Assembly (NCBI GenBank): GCA_964576535.1 | Contig: CAZNWB010000003.1 | Span: 28,522-92,521, forward strand | DNA: 64,000 bases | Direction: 5' to 3' | DNA from: 2-02-FULL-66-22 sp964576535 | GTDB taxonomy: Bacteria; Methylomirabilota; Methylomirabilia; Methylomirabilales; 2-02-FULL-66-22 | Part shown: positions 23,706 through 32,265 of the stretch, one piece after another | Layout: each line of letters opens with the position of its first letter | How positions within the stretch are numbered: the stretch's first letter is position 1 | The notes under the pieces: model-generated | What the model was told of the DNA's origin: nothing | What the model saw: the letters and a program-made list of their open reading frames with translations, nothing else | Databases searched by the model: none | Made by a program: the position numbers and the translations under genes

Positions 23706-24389
23706 TCAGAATGCGGGCTCCACGCTTTCGGCGCCGTCGGTCAGGACGTCCCGCGCCAAGAGACCCTCCCCGCCCTGGCTGAGGTGACAGGTGTCATTCA
23801 ACAGGAGAACCCGGCGGACCCGGCGGTCCAGCTCGATCTGGTTGATGGCCGTGTTGTCCTGCTTGAGGCGGAACAGGTACCGGACATCCAGCCCGAGCGC
23901 GAAACAGAGGAGCGCCTTGATCACCCCGCCGTGAGAGACCACGATCAGGTCGGCCTTGGGCTGGGTGTTTTGCATCCGTTCCAGGACCCCGACGACGCGA
24001 CGCTCGAAGGACCGGAGATCCTCCCCGCCCGGCGCAGGGAAGGCGAGCGGGTCCTCCAGCCACTGCTCGTAGCAGCCGGGATACGTCGCCTGGATCTCCA
24101 CGACGGTCTTCCCCTCCCACCTCCCCAGGGACATCTCTCGAAGATCGGGCTCGTGGACCACCGGGATCTGATACGCCACAGCGATCTGGTCGGCCGTCTG
24201 GGCGGCCCGCCGGAGCGGGCTGGAGTAAATCGCCGCCACCGCGGGTGTGAGGTGGGCCCGGAGATGGGAAACCAAAAGATCGGTCTGCCGCCGGCCGCGC
24301 GGGCTCAGCTCGGGATCCAGGCTACCCTGGATCCGCCGCTGGCTGTTCCAGACCGATTCCCCGTGCCGCACCAGGATGACCTTGGGCAT
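23706..24389 (-). CDS. Histidine phosphatase family protein (phosphoglycerate mutase-like)
   Basis: 227 residues with the catalytic LVRHGESVWN at the N-terminus (His8 phospho-acceptor), the paired LSPRGRRQ, SPLRRAAQTAD and VVSHGGVIKALLC. These are the RHG and second-histidine sites of branch 1. The length fits cofactor-dependent phosphatases of the CobC/GpmB type rather than glycolytic mutase (~250). It probably acts on a small phosphorylated metabolite. GAGGCGGGG lies before the ATG. Confidence 0.9.
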   Translation of the reverse strand: MPKVILVRHGESVWNSQRRIQGSLDPELSPRGRRQTDLLVSHLRAHLTPAVAAIYSSPLRRAAQTADQIAVAYQIPVVHEPDLREMSLGRWEGKTVVEIQATYPGCYEQWLEDPLAFPAPGGEDLRSFERRVVGVLERMQNTQPKADLIVVSHGGVIKALLCFALGLDVRYLFRLKQDNTAINQIELDRRVRRVLLLNDTCHLSQGGEGLLARDVLTDGAESVEPAF

Positions 24390-24547
24390 CCGTCATTCCC
24401 CGCCTCGACCGTTGACTCTGGAATTCTTCCGTTTACCTCAATGCATGCGACGGCGCGCTGTAAAGCGTCGCCTCCATCCGCGTGTTCGCCGTTGGTTCTC
24501 TTCAGTCCCAAGCAGGCGGATTCCCCGTCGTGACCGATTTCATCTGG

Positions 24548-25705
24548 TCAAGGGCGTTGCTCACAGCCAATTTCCCGCTGTGGCTCCGCTGTAGGAGCTG
24601 CGGACGGTTGTATTGCAGGTGACGCGAGATGCAGTCGGCATTCATGAACAAGCTCCTGGATCAGTTCTCGCACAGATACGATGCGATCGATACGATAGGC
24701 ATTGGCGCCGCATGTGGCGAAACCAGCGCTCATGTTGCCCCGATACGCGTTCACGAGAGCCTGGGCTATGCAATACGGTGCCTTGTGGGGCTCGCAGGTG
24801 GCAAGGCACCGATATGAGCAATGGAACTTCACCTTTTCGCCGCTCAGTATGCGATCGACGAAGCTATTTCGGATGACTCGAAGAGGGAGTTTGAGCGGAC
24901 TCTGAATGATCAGGATGTCTTCCTTCCGACAGTTGAGGTAAGCCTCCTTATACTGCAAGGACGCGTCGCATTCGTGTGTGCAGACGAATCGCGTGCCCAG
25001 TTGGACCCCGCTCGCTCCCAGGTTGAGAAAGCGAGCGATATCCCTTCCGTCGAAAATACCGCCCGCCGGTATCACGGGAATCGAAATGCCATGCTCTTTC
25101 GTGTAGCGCGCCGCGACCGACAAGACATCCTGCACAATAGATTCCAGGGGAACGTGTGAAGAAACGACGTCGTCCACTGAGAATCCAAGATGCCCCCCGG
25201 CTAAGGACCCCTCCACAACGAGGGCATCGGGAAGCCTGTGGTGTTTTCTCAACCACGTCCGGCATATCAGGTCGGCGGCTCGTGCCGAGGAAACAATAGG
25301 AATGAGTTTGATGCTCCTGCGCTTTACCAGTGCGGGCAATTTCAGAGGCAGGCCTGCGCCCGATATGATGGCGGCGACCTCCTCTTCGTCAGCAGCCTTT
25401 ACGAGGTCTTCATAGTTGGTCAAGGCGCACATGATGTTGACCGCGATCGGGTTTGGCGTCAGCGACTTGGTTTTCTGCAACATGTCTCGCAGGCTGATGT
25501 ACGACCGGGCGGCATAGTTGAGGGTGCGATCTGGCCATTCCTCACCGGTGCCCACGGATGCGACAACGCCGAGGGCGCCCTCATTCGAGACAGCGGAAGC
25601 GAGACGCGACGCCGAGACGCGCACGCCCATGCCGCCTTGGATGATTGGCGGGTTTATTCGCAGATCGCCTATGATCAAGTCCGGCAAGGAGGTAACGTTC
25701 TTCAT
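24548..25705 (-). CDS. Nitronate monooxygenase family flavoprotein
   Basis: 385 residues, AAAGGA 5 bases before the ATG. The TIM-barrel FMN-binding signatures are IIQGGMGVRVSASRLASAVS at the N-terminus, VVEGSLAGGHLGFS (catalytic-histidine region), IPVIPAGGIFDGRDI and LGASGVQLGTRFV (phosphate binding). The C-terminal ~80 residues are extended and contain several cysteines (CSYRCLATCEP, ATCGANAY). Members oxidise nitronates or act as enoyl reductases. Visible codon use is less GC-rich than in neighbours (many GAT, ATA and TCG codons), suggesting acquisition by transfer; it lies next to transposase debris. Confidence 0.88.
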   Translation of the reverse strand: MKNVTSLPDLIIGDLRINPPIIQGGMGVRVSASRLASAVSNEGALGVVASVGTGEEWPDRTLNYAARSYISLRDMLQKTKSLTPNPIAVNIMCALTNYEDLVKAADEEEVAAIISGAGLPLKLPALVKRRSIKLIPIVSSARAADLICRTWLRKHHRLPDALVVEGSLAGGHLGFSVDDVVSSHVPLESIVQDVLSVAARYTKEHGISIPVIPAGGIFDGRDIARFLNLGASGVQLGTRFVCTHECDASLQYKEAYLNCRKEDILIIQSPLKLPLRVIRNSFVDRILSGEKVKFHCSYRCLATCEPHKAPYCIAQALVNAYRGNMSAGFATCGANAYRIDRIVSVRELIQELVHECRLHLASPAIQPSAAPTAEPQREIGCEQRP

Positions 25706-25934
25706 GGATATCCTTTCGGCGAACGCTCGCGGTCAGCGGCCGGCGGAGTCGGTCCGCTGCAGCGGGCTGTTCCCCATGTCCCCGATCGTTCACCTCACCA
25801 TGGCGCACTTTGCGGGGCGTGGCCACTGCCGCTCGGGTTTTCGGGCGGCGCGCTGGGACCCCGTGAAGCATACCCTCAACACTCAGGTCCTCATCAACGT
25901 CAGGCCAGTGCACTCCCTAGCCCCGTGCCGATGT
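25706..25934. other. Intergenic region upstream of the nitronate monooxygenase gene
   Basis: No supported gene. This is the expected promoter region of the flavoprotein gene. With the repeats and transposase remnant to its right it makes a 611-base stretch without an intact gene. Confidence 0.35.
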
Positions 25935-25965
25935 AAAGAAGGGGACGTTTAAAGAAGGGGACGTT
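25935..25965. repeat. REP-like direct repeat AAAGAAGGGGACGTT
   Basis: AAAGAAGGGGACGTT occurs at 25935-25949 and 25951-25965, separated by one base. This form of motif, a GGGGAC core with flanking A/T, is typical of REP elements mobilised by RAYT transposases. Confidence 0.65.
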
Positions 25966-25985
25966 GGTTCAAACGCAACTTTTCC

Positions 25986-26216
25986 TCACCGGAGGTATCG
26001 GTCCACCCCTGCGACCTCCTCAGCGCTCGCCAGCCGGTTCGCCAGGAAGGTCGTACCCCCCCCTCCCCCCCCCAGGAACCGGGCGACCACCGCGCCCAAG
26101 TATCCTAGTCGCTTCACGGCCACCTGGCAAAGAATCTTTCGTGCCCGCACCGCATGCCGTTCCGATCCCGGCCGCGGATCCTCGCGAGCTCTACCCCTGC
26201 CGCGGCATGGCCTCAA
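25986..26216 (-). pseudogene. Remnant of a REP-associated tyrosine transposase (RAYT), C-terminal DnaA-like part
   Basis: The minus-strand frame contains RARKILCQVAVKRLGYLGAV then VARFLGGGGGGTTF and LANRLASAEEV. This matches the C-terminal helix-turn-helix (DnaA C-terminal-like) found on many RAYT/IS200-like transposases, where the pattern is AR-x-L-C-x-x-AV-x-x-LG-x-S-G-x-x-V-x-x-x-LG. The catalytic Y1 domain that should precede it is absent, and a glycine homopolymer replaces the recognition helix. The remnant lies between REP-like motifs at 25935-25965 and about 26262-26290. It can no longer be active. Confidence 0.6.
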
Positions 26217-26254
26217 CTCAACCGTTCTGGCCTGTCTGTCCAGAAGTTACTTTT

Positions 26255-26300
26255 GAATCTGGTCCCCCTCAGAGGGACAGGAACATTATTTTCTTGGCGA
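26255..26300. repeat. Second REP-like element
   Basis: GGTCCCCCTCAGAGGGACAGG is a small palindrome with the arms GTCCC and GGGAC, followed by AACATTATTTTC. It resembles the GGGGAC-type repeat on the other side of the transposase remnant. TTGGCGACCTTGGCGG, a short-unit word also seen near gatC, follows directly. Confidence 0.45.
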
Positions 26301-26316
26301 CCTTGGCGGTTCATAG

Positions 26317-27408
26317 TCAGCCGCAGACGATGCCGACGTCCTCCGGCGCGAAGACCACGACCACGGGGTCGCCCCGCTGGAAGAGGCGCTTGCCCTTCGG
26401 ATTGGTTACGCTGGCCCGGAGCAGCGTTCTGCCGACCTCGACCTCGTACTGGATGGCGGCGCCCTGGAAGGCGGAGGCCACGACCTTCCCCTCCAGCCGG
26501 TTGCGGCCCTCGGATCCGCTCCCCGGTGGGAGGAGGTCCATGGCCTCCGGCCGGATGGTGAGCAGGATGCGGCCAGACGCGGGGGCATCCTGGACGGGCC
26601 GCGCTACCTGCACCTCCACCCCCAGATCGGTGATGACGGCAACGGCGTCCCCGGTTGCCTGCCGGACCTGCCCCCCCAGCAGATTTGCCGCGCCGACGAA
26701 CTCTGCCACGAACCGCTCCCGCGGCGCCTCGTAGATCTCCCGGGGCGTCCCTTCCTGCACCACCGTGCCCACCGACATGACCGCGATCCGGGTGGACAGG
26801 GCCAGGGCTTCCTCCTGGTCGTGGGTGACGTAGATGGTCGTGATCCCCAGGTCGCGCTGCAGCTTCAGGAGCTCGAGGCGCATCTGGGCCCGCAGCCGCG
26901 CATCCAGGTTCGACAGTGGCTCGTCCAGCAGGAGCACGCGCGGCTGGACCACCAGCGTGCGGGCCAACGCCACCCGCTGCTGCTGCCCCCCGGAGAGCTG
27001 GGACGGTCGCCGCCCTTCCAGCCCCTCGAGGGTCACCATGCAGAGCGCCTCCGCTACCCGCGCCCCGATCTCGGCCCTCGGGACCCCGCGTTCCCGGAGG
27101 CCAAAGGCGACGTTCTCGAAGACCGTCATGTGGGGCCAGATGGCGTAGCTCTGGAACACCATCCCCACATCCCGCCGCCACGGCGGCAAGGCGTTCACCA
27201 TCTCGTCGTCAAGCCAGACGGTTCCCTCGTCGGGGAAGGCGAAGCCCGCGATGATCCGGAGTAGGGTCGTCTTGCCACACCCGCTGGGGCCCAAGAAGGT
27301 GTAGAACTCCCCCGCCCGAACGTGCAGGCTCACGCCGCGGACGGCCCAGGTCTCCCCGAACCGCTTGCCGATGCCCTCCAGTCGAACCTCTGACGCTTTG
27401 GCTGTCAC
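26317..27408 (-). CDS. ABC importer ATPase (iron/polyamine/2-AEP type)
   Basis: Likely start is a GTG at 27408 (VTAKASEVRLEGIGK), giving 363 residues; an in-frame GTG at 27426 is possible. Motifs: Walker A GPSGCGKTT, Q-loop MVFQSYAIWPHM, signature LSGGQQQRVALART, Walker B VLLLDEPLSNLDA and the H-loop VTHDQEEAL. The C-terminal ~110 residues form a TOBE domain (ILLTIRPEAMDL). The type matches FbpC/PotA/PhnT ATPases. It energises the fused permease encoded just upstream (27588-29315). Confidence 0.92.
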   Translation of the reverse strand: MTAKASEVRLEGIGKRFGETWAVRGVSLHVRAGEFYTFLGPSGCGKTTLLRIIAGFAFPDEGTVWLDDEMVNALPPWRRDVGMVFQSYAIWPHMTVFENVAFGLRERGVPRAEIGARVAEALCMVTLEGLEGRRPSQLSGGQQQRVALARTLVVQPRVLLLDEPLSNLDARLRAQMRLELLKLQRDLGITTIYVTHDQEEALALSTRIAVMSVGTVVQEGTPREIYEAPRERFVAEFVGAANLLGGQVRQATGDAVAVITDLGVEVQVARPVQDAPASGRILLTIRPEAMDLLPPGSGSEGRNRLEGKVVASAFQGAAIQYEVEVGRTLLRASVTNPKGKRLFQRGDPVVVVFAPEDVGIVCG

Positions 27409-27439
27409 TCGCGCTCTCTCGATCACTCGCGCTGGAACC

Positions 27440-27560
27440 CTCAATATCTGAAAGGCGTACGCAGGTACGACAGTACGAATGTACGAGCGCGATGGAAATT
27501 CGGTCTTCCTTGCGCTCGCGTACCTTCGTACATTCGTACTCTCGTACGCTCCTCTGCAGT
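27440..27560. repeat. Short-unit inverted repeat with GTACGA words
   Basis: GCGTACGCAGGTACGACAG and TACGAATGTACGAGCG are answered about 40 bases later by GCTCGCGTACCTTCGTAC and ATTCGTACTCTCGTACGC. Both arms use the same 7-9 base word, allowing a stem of tens of bases. It lies between the ATPase and permease genes of one importer. Confidence 0.65.
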
Positions 27561-27587
27561 CGAAAGCGTCCTAGTTGCTTCCACCGT

Positions 27588-29315
27588 TCAGATGCGAAAT
27601 GCCGTCCCCGACCGGCCGGCGAAGATCCGATTGGTCACGTACGTGCACAGGGCGACCAGCAGGATGGCCACGACACCCAGGGCCGCCCCGGGACCCCGGC
27701 CGATGGCACTTTGCATGTACACGTAGATCCCGTAGGCGATGGGGCCCATCTCGATCCTCGGCACCAGCATGATGGTGGAGCTGAGCTCCACGGCCGAGGT
27801 CATGAAGCTGATGAGCCCTCCGGCCACCAGGCCCCCCAGCATCAGGGGAAAGGTCACCTTCCGGAACGTCCGCACCTGATTGGCCCCCAGGTTCTGCGCC
27901 GCCTCCTCCAGCGACACGTGGATCTGCTGCAGCGCGGCAAAGCAGGCCCGCACCGTGTACGGCAGGCGCCGCATCGAATAGGCAATGACCAGGATGACCC
28001 AGGATCCCGTGAGGGGCCCGCCCAAGCCCGGGAAATCCCAGCCATGGAAGATCCTGAGATACCCCACCGCCAGCACCACCCCGGGAATCGCCAGCGGCAT
28101 CGTGGCGATCGCATCCAGCAGGTTCCTCCCGAAGACCCGGCCGCGCAGGAGCAGCCAGGCGATGGCGGCGCCCAAGACGACGTCCACCCCGGCCGCCAGC
28201 AGGGCGTAAAGGAGCGTGTTTTTCACGAAGTGGGGCGTGCGGAACAGGATCTCCTCGTAGTTCCCCAACGTGTACACCGTCGGGAGCAGGGAAAAGCTCC
28301 AGATCCTCGACAGGGAGAGCATCAGGATCCCCAGGTGCGGCAGGAGACTCACCCCCAGCATGGCCGCGCTGACGCCCAGGACCACCGCCAGCTTGACCCC
28401 GCGGATCGGCCGGCCGATCTCCGCCCCCGTCGTGCCCCGCTGGACCGTCGCATACTCCGACAACCCGAGGTACTTGCGCGCGGCCCACAGCGAGAGGAGC
28501 GACAGCACCACCAGGATGACGCACACCACGTAGCCGTCCACGTCGTCGATGCCGATGGTCGTGATGCGGAGATAGGCCTGGGGCGCGAGCAGCTTCGTGT
28601 AGTTCAGCATCAGCGGCGTGCCGAGATCGTCGATGACCCGGATGAACGTGAGGAGGCACCCGGCCACATAGCCCGGCAGCATGAGGGGGAGCGTCACCCG
28701 ACGGAACAGCCGCCACCCGTGACTTCCCAGGTTCTGCGCCATCTCCTCCAGGGACGGATCGATGTTGGCTAACGAGACGGCGGTGTTCAGCATGATGAAC
28801 GGGAAATAGTGGAGGGTCTGCACCAGGATCACACCGGCCAATCCCTCCATGAAGGGCACGCTGGTGCCGATCCACCGGAGCAGGAGCAGGTTCACCATGC
28901 CGCTGCGACCCAGGATGAGCTGCAGGGCCACGGCGCCGACGAAGGGCGGGATGACGAGGGGCAACACCCCCAGGGTCTGCAGGAGGAGCTTCCCGCGGAA
29001 TTGATACCGCACGCTGAAGTAGGCGAGGGGCACCCCGAGCAGGCTGCCGAACAGGACCGCCAGTCCCCCGGATGCCAGGCTGTTCAGCAAGGCCTCGCGG
29101 AAGAGCGGCCGGTCGAAGAAGTTGAGCAGGTGGCGGAGCGTGAACCCCTGTCCGTCGCTGACCGCCACGAAAAGCACCCGCAGGAGCGGGTACAGGATGA
29201 AGAGGGTCAGCAGGATGAGCAGGCCCGCCAGGACGATGGCCTGCCCCCACTCCCACCGCCGCCGGTTCGCACCTAGGGGAAGAGCGATTGCCGAGGTTTG
29301 TTGCGGCCTGGTCAC
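27588..29315 (-). CDS. ABC importer permease, two-domain (FbpB/ThiP type)
   Basis: 575 residues with about twelve membrane helices in two homologous halves, each ending in an EAA loop: SLEEMAQNLGSHGWRLFRRV in the first and SLEEAAQNLGANQVRTFRKV in the second, which dock on the ATPase. This single-chain, two-domain form is typical of ferric-iron, thiamine and aminoethylphosphonate importers. The start is a GTG at 29315 without Shine-Dalgarno, so the real start may differ by a few codons. It lies between an SDR gene and the matching ATPase gene. Confidence 0.92.
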   Translation of the reverse strand: MTRPQQTSAIALPLGANRRRWEWGQAIVLAGLLILLTLFILYPLLRVLFVAVSDGQGFTLRHLLNFFDRPLFREALLNSLASGGLAVLFGSLLGVPLAYFSVRYQFRGKLLLQTLGVLPLVIPPFVGAVALQLILGRSGMVNLLLLRWIGTSVPFMEGLAGVILVQTLHYFPFIMLNTAVSLANIDPSLEEMAQNLGSHGWRLFRRVTLPLMLPGYVAGCLLTFIRVIDDLGTPLMLNYTKLLAPQAYLRITTIGIDDVDGYVVCVILVVLSLLSLWAARKYLGLSEYATVQRGTTGAEIGRPIRGVKLAVVLGVSAAMLGVSLLPHLGILMLSLSRIWSFSLLPTVYTLGNYEEILFRTPHFVKNTLLYALLAAGVDVVLGAAIAWLLLRGRVFGRNLLDAIATMPLAIPGVVLAVGYLRIFHGWDFPGLGGPLTGSWVILVIAYSMRRLPYTVRACFAALQQIHVSLEEAAQNLGANQVRTFRKVTFPLMLGGLVAGGLISFMTSAVELSSTIMLVPRIEMGPIAYGIYVYMQSAIGRGPGAALGVVAILLVALCTYVTNRIFAGRSGTAFRI

Positions 29316-29404
29316 GGGCGGACGAGTGCTGGAATGCAGAGACTGTGCTGGAGCGCGAAGACTTCAGGACAGTTGCGTGTATTTGCGTTCATTTGCAGTT
29401 GCAT

Positions 29405-30178
29405 CTAGAGGCTGTAGCCGCCGTCCACCACCAGGTTGCACCCGGTGGTGAAGTCGGAGGCGTCCGAGGCGAAATAGACCACGGCGCCGCCCAGGTCCTC
29501 GTAGGCCTGGCCGTACCGTTTGACCACCCCCTGATCCACCCGGATGGCCCGGATGGCCGGGTTGTCGGAGCGTGCGGCGTTTCCCGGCGTGCGGAAGTAG
29601 CCGGGGCTGATGCTGTTGACGTGGATCGTGTACCGGGCCCACTCCACGGCCAACGACTTGGTCAGCATCACCACCCCGGCCTTGGCCGCATTGTAGTGGC
29701 AGTAATCGGCGTCGCGGTTCACGTGGAAGGCGGACATGGAGGCGATGTTGATGATCTTCCCGCGCCCCTGCCGGATCATGTGGGGCGCGGCCGCCTTGGA
29801 GCAGAGGAACACGCCTTTCAGATCCACCGCCAGCAGGCGATCCCAGTCCTGCACCGGCATCTCCAGCGCCGAGAGCGGCTGGGCGTACCCGGCGTTGTTG
29901 ACCAGGATGTCCAGGCGCCCCCATTCCTGGATCACGGTCCCGACCATGGCCTCGACCTCTTCCGGAAGCGTCACGTCGGCCTTGATCGTCAGCGCCCTGC
30001 GCCCCAGCTTCCGGATCCCGGCAGCCGACGCCTCCGCAGACGGCATGTCCAGCTCGACGATGGCGACGTCGGCGCCCGCCTCCGCCAGCGCCAGCGCCAT
30101 GCCCTGCCCCAGACCTTTTCCCGCCCCGGTGACTACGGCCGTCCTTCCCACCAGGGAAAACCGATCCAGGATGCCCAT
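29405..30178 (-). CDS. Short-chain dehydrogenase/reductase
   Basis: 257 residues with GGAGGG before the ATG. The Rossmann cofactor motif is TGAGKGLGQGMALALAEAG (TGxxxGxG), NNAGYAQ is at the central strand, and the catalytic set is Ser in IASMSAF with YCHYNAAKAGV (YxxxK). The C-terminal GCNLVVDGG is standard for classical SDRs. It probably oxidises or reduces a sugar or polyol taken up by the flanking ABC importer, but the substrate is not readable. It sits inside the importer gene group (SBP - SDR - permease - ATPase). Confidence 0.92.
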   Translation of the reverse strand: MGILDRFSLVGRTAVVTGAGKGLGQGMALALAEAGADVAIVELDMPSAEASAAGIRKLGRRALTIKADVTLPEEVEAMVGTVIQEWGRLDILVNNAGYAQPLSALEMPVQDWDRLLAVDLKGVFLCSKAAAPHMIRQGRGKIINIASMSAFHVNRDADYCHYNAAKAGVVMLTKSLAVEWARYTIHVNSISPGYFRTPGNAARSDNPAIRAIRVDQGVVKRYGQAYEDLGGAVVYFASDASDFTTGCNLVVDGGYSL

Positions 30179-30326
30179 GGGTAACCCTCCGCGCCCGAAA
30201 TGGTTCCCAAAGGATCAAGGCACGAGCGGCCAGAAAAAGGCTTGCAAATCGGTGGAAGGCCGGGCTAGGATGCAGCCCCTTCCGTCACACCGCCCAGGTC
30301 ACCCCGCACGCGAAGAGGACGCCGCC

Positions 30327-30755
30327 ATGGGAAGGCCCACCATCCTCATCGTCGAGGACAGCCCCGACATCTCCGACTCGCTGGCCGACGCCTTCCGGTT
30401 CGAAGGCTTCGACACGCTCCAGGCCCCTGACGCCGTCCAGGCCCTCCAGCTCGCCAGCGAGCATCGGCCCGACCTGATCCTGATGGACATCCAGCTACCG
30501 GATCTGGATGGCCTCTCGGTGGCCCGGACGCTCAAGAGCGACCCAGCCACCAAGCACATCCCCATCGTCGCCATGACGGCGTACGACATCGTGGGCGATC
30601 AGGCGCGCACCATGAGCAGGATCTGCATCGGCTACATCCAGAAGCCCATCCGCCCGCGGGAACTCATCAACCTGGCCTCAGCCGTCCTGAAGCTCCCCGC
30701 GCCCCCCCGGACTCCCAAACAGCCGCGTCCCCCCGCCCGGCCTCCCGGTCGCTGA
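30327..30755 (+). CDS. Single-domain response regulator (CheY/DivK-like)
   Basis: 142 residues from the ATG at 30327 (GAGGACG upstream). The receiver domain is complete: acidic pair in ILIVEDSPD, phospho-acceptor Asp54 in LILMDIQLPD, Thr84 in VAMTAYD and Lys106 in YIQKPI. The last ~25 residues are a proline/arginine tail without an output domain. It opposes the neighbouring importer genes. A partner kinase is not visible in the window. Confidence 0.9.
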   Translation: MGRPTILIVEDSPDISDSLADAFRFEGFDTLQAPDAVQALQLASEHRPDLILMDIQLPDLDGLSVARTLKSDPATKHIPIVAMTAYDIVGDQARTMSRICIGYIQKPIRPRELINLASAVLKLPAPPRTPKQPRPPARPPGR

Positions 30756-30767
30756 GCCTCCCGGGCA

Positions 30768-30878
30768 GGGCAATCCAGCAATCGGGCAACTGGGCAATCA
30801 GGCAGTTTGGGAGATATCGACGCAGGGAAACCCCTGTCTCCTGATTGCCAGATTGCCAGGTCGCCCGATTGCCTTCCT
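30768..30878. repeat. Short-unit inverted repeat with GGCAAT/ATTGCC words
   Basis: GGCAATCCAGCAATCGGGC and GGCAATCAGGCAGTTTGG on the left are mirrored by CTGATTGCCAGATTGCC and GGTCGCCCGATTGCC on the right, after a 40-base spacer. The repeat separates a plus-strand regulator from a convergent importer gene. Confidence 0.7.
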
Positions 30879-31960
30879 TACCGAAGGGCGGCGACCGCCG
30901 CCTCGGCCGACTCCTTCGCCTTGCCGTAGTTNNNNNNNNNNNNNNNNNNNNNNNNNNNNNNNNNNNNNNNNNNNNNNNNNNNNNNNNNNNNNNNNNNNNN
31001 NNNNNNNNNNNNNNNNNNNNNNNNNNNNNNNTAGCCCGCCGGCGCCTTGGCGTACAGGTCGGGAATCACCGGGAGCCGGGCGATCTCCCTGGAGAAGAGC
31101 ACCACCTGCCCCTCGTCGCTCAAGAGGTAGTTCACGAAGGCCCGGGCGTTCTCCGGATTCGGCCCGCCCTTGACGATGCCCACGCTGGCCGGCACCACCG
31201 AGGTCAGGGAGGGGTAGACGAAATCCACGGGGAAGCCACTGGCGATGGCGGACAGGCCGAAGAAGTCGATCACCACGCCGACCCCGTACTGCCCGGTGTT
31301 CACCGCCTCGGGCACCCCGAAGGACCGCTCCGTGATGCTCCCCATGTTCCCGCCGGAGTTGAGGAGCAGCGCCCACCCCTTCTCCCACCCGTAGGCCTGC
31401 AGGATCACCTCGATGGTCAGATGCGTGGTCCCGCTCCGCGACGGGGCACTGATGACCAGGTGCCCGTGGTAGCGCGGATCGGCCAGGTCGGTCCACTCCT
31501 TCGGCTCGGGCAGCTTGTGGGCTTGCATGTAGGGCTTGTTCCACATGAGCCCATAGCCGCTGACCGCGAACCCGAAGTACGTCCCATCCGGGTCGGAGAT
31601 GGGGAACGCCCCGATCTTCGCCGGCATCCGTGCCAGGATCTCCTTTGGTGGACTGTACTTCTCCAGGATGCCGTCGGTCTTCAGGGTCAAGAAGGCATCC
31701 GGTGCGCTCACCCAGAAGATGTCCGCGGCCGGCCTGGCCTTGGTCTCCTGCAGGTAGGTGACCCCGGCATTGGTCTGTTTCACGTTGATCACCACCGTGA
31801 CGCCGGGGTGTTTGGCCTCGAAGGCCTTCTTGTAGTTCTCGAACAGCTCCTTGGGAAAGGAGGTCACGACGACGACCTCCTTCGTGCCCGCGGCGGCCAG
31901 CCCCGCGGCCAGCCCCAGGATGATTCCCGCGATCGCTCCGATCGTCCCTCTGCGTCCCAT
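30878..31960 (-). CDS. ABC importer periplasmic solute-binding protein, broken by a scaffold gap
   Basis: Starts at the ATG at 31960 with AAGGAGGGG upstream. Residues 1-23 are a signal peptide (GAIAGIILGLAAGLAAAG). The mature protein has the family-1/iron-type binding fold (VVVVTSFPKELFENYKKAF, ADIFWVSAPDAF, PEPKEWTDLADPRYHGHLVI). A 100-N gap (30932-31031) follows DLYAKAPAG; the sequence resumes with the last residues NYGKAKESAEAAVAALR. Unlike the first gap there is no overlap between the flanks, so real sequence, probably more than 100 bases, is missing. It should deliver the solute to the permease at 27588-29315. Confidence 0.85.
   Translation of the reverse strand: MGRRGTIGAIAGIILGLAAGLAAAGTKEVVVVTSFPKELFENYKKAFEAKHPGVTVVINVKQTNAGVTYLQETKARPAADIFWVSAPDAFLTLKTDGILEKYSPPKEILARMPAKIGAFPISDPDGTYFGFAVSGYGLMWNKPYMQAHKLPEPKEWTDLADPRYHGHLVISAPSRSGTTHLTIEVILQAYGWEKGWALLLNSGGNMGSITERSFGVPEAVNTGQYGVGVVIDFFGLSAIASGFPVDFVYPSLTSVVPASVGIVKGGPNPENARAFVNYLLSDEGQVVLFSREIARLPVIPDLYAKAPAGXXXXXXXXXXXXXXXXXXXXXXXXXXXXXXXXXXNYGKAKESAEAAVAALR
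30932..31031. other. Scaffold gap (100 N), true missing sequence
   Basis: Exactly 100 N inside the solute-binding protein gene. The flanking sequences share no overlap, so the true gap length is unknown. Confidence 0.9.
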
Positions 31961-32265
31961 GGGACCCCTCCTTGCCTTTATCCCCTTGCTCCCTCCACGG
32001 ATCTGCTGCCCTGAAAACCTATCATAGCTCTCCCCGCATTGCAGCACAAACAGGCAGCGCTGGCCCCGAAAACGCTTAACGGCTCCGGCCACGAGGGCAG
32101 AACTCGCACCCTATGGGTGAAGATCCACTCGACGATAGAGCGTTTTTCGGGGCTGGCGCGAAGTCCCGTCACGCCGCGCTCCCCACCTTTCGCTCGCCAA
32201 GAAACACATCCATACCCACCCAGGCGGCCTCACGGTACACGGCTTCCAGGGCATCCGCGAAGCTC
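31961..32265. other. Interval between the binding-protein gene and the truncated helicase
   Basis: No intact gene. In the helicase direction, another frame reads DESFADALEAVYREAAWV then GMDVFLGERKVGSAA and stops at 32169. It begins right at the point where the helicase frame ends, and looks like the end of an unrelated protein. Confidence 0.4.

Noticed and set aside
22926..24533. 535-codon plus-strand open frame
   Set aside because: Antisense to the HAD and histidine phosphatase genes, both of which have complete catalytic motifs.
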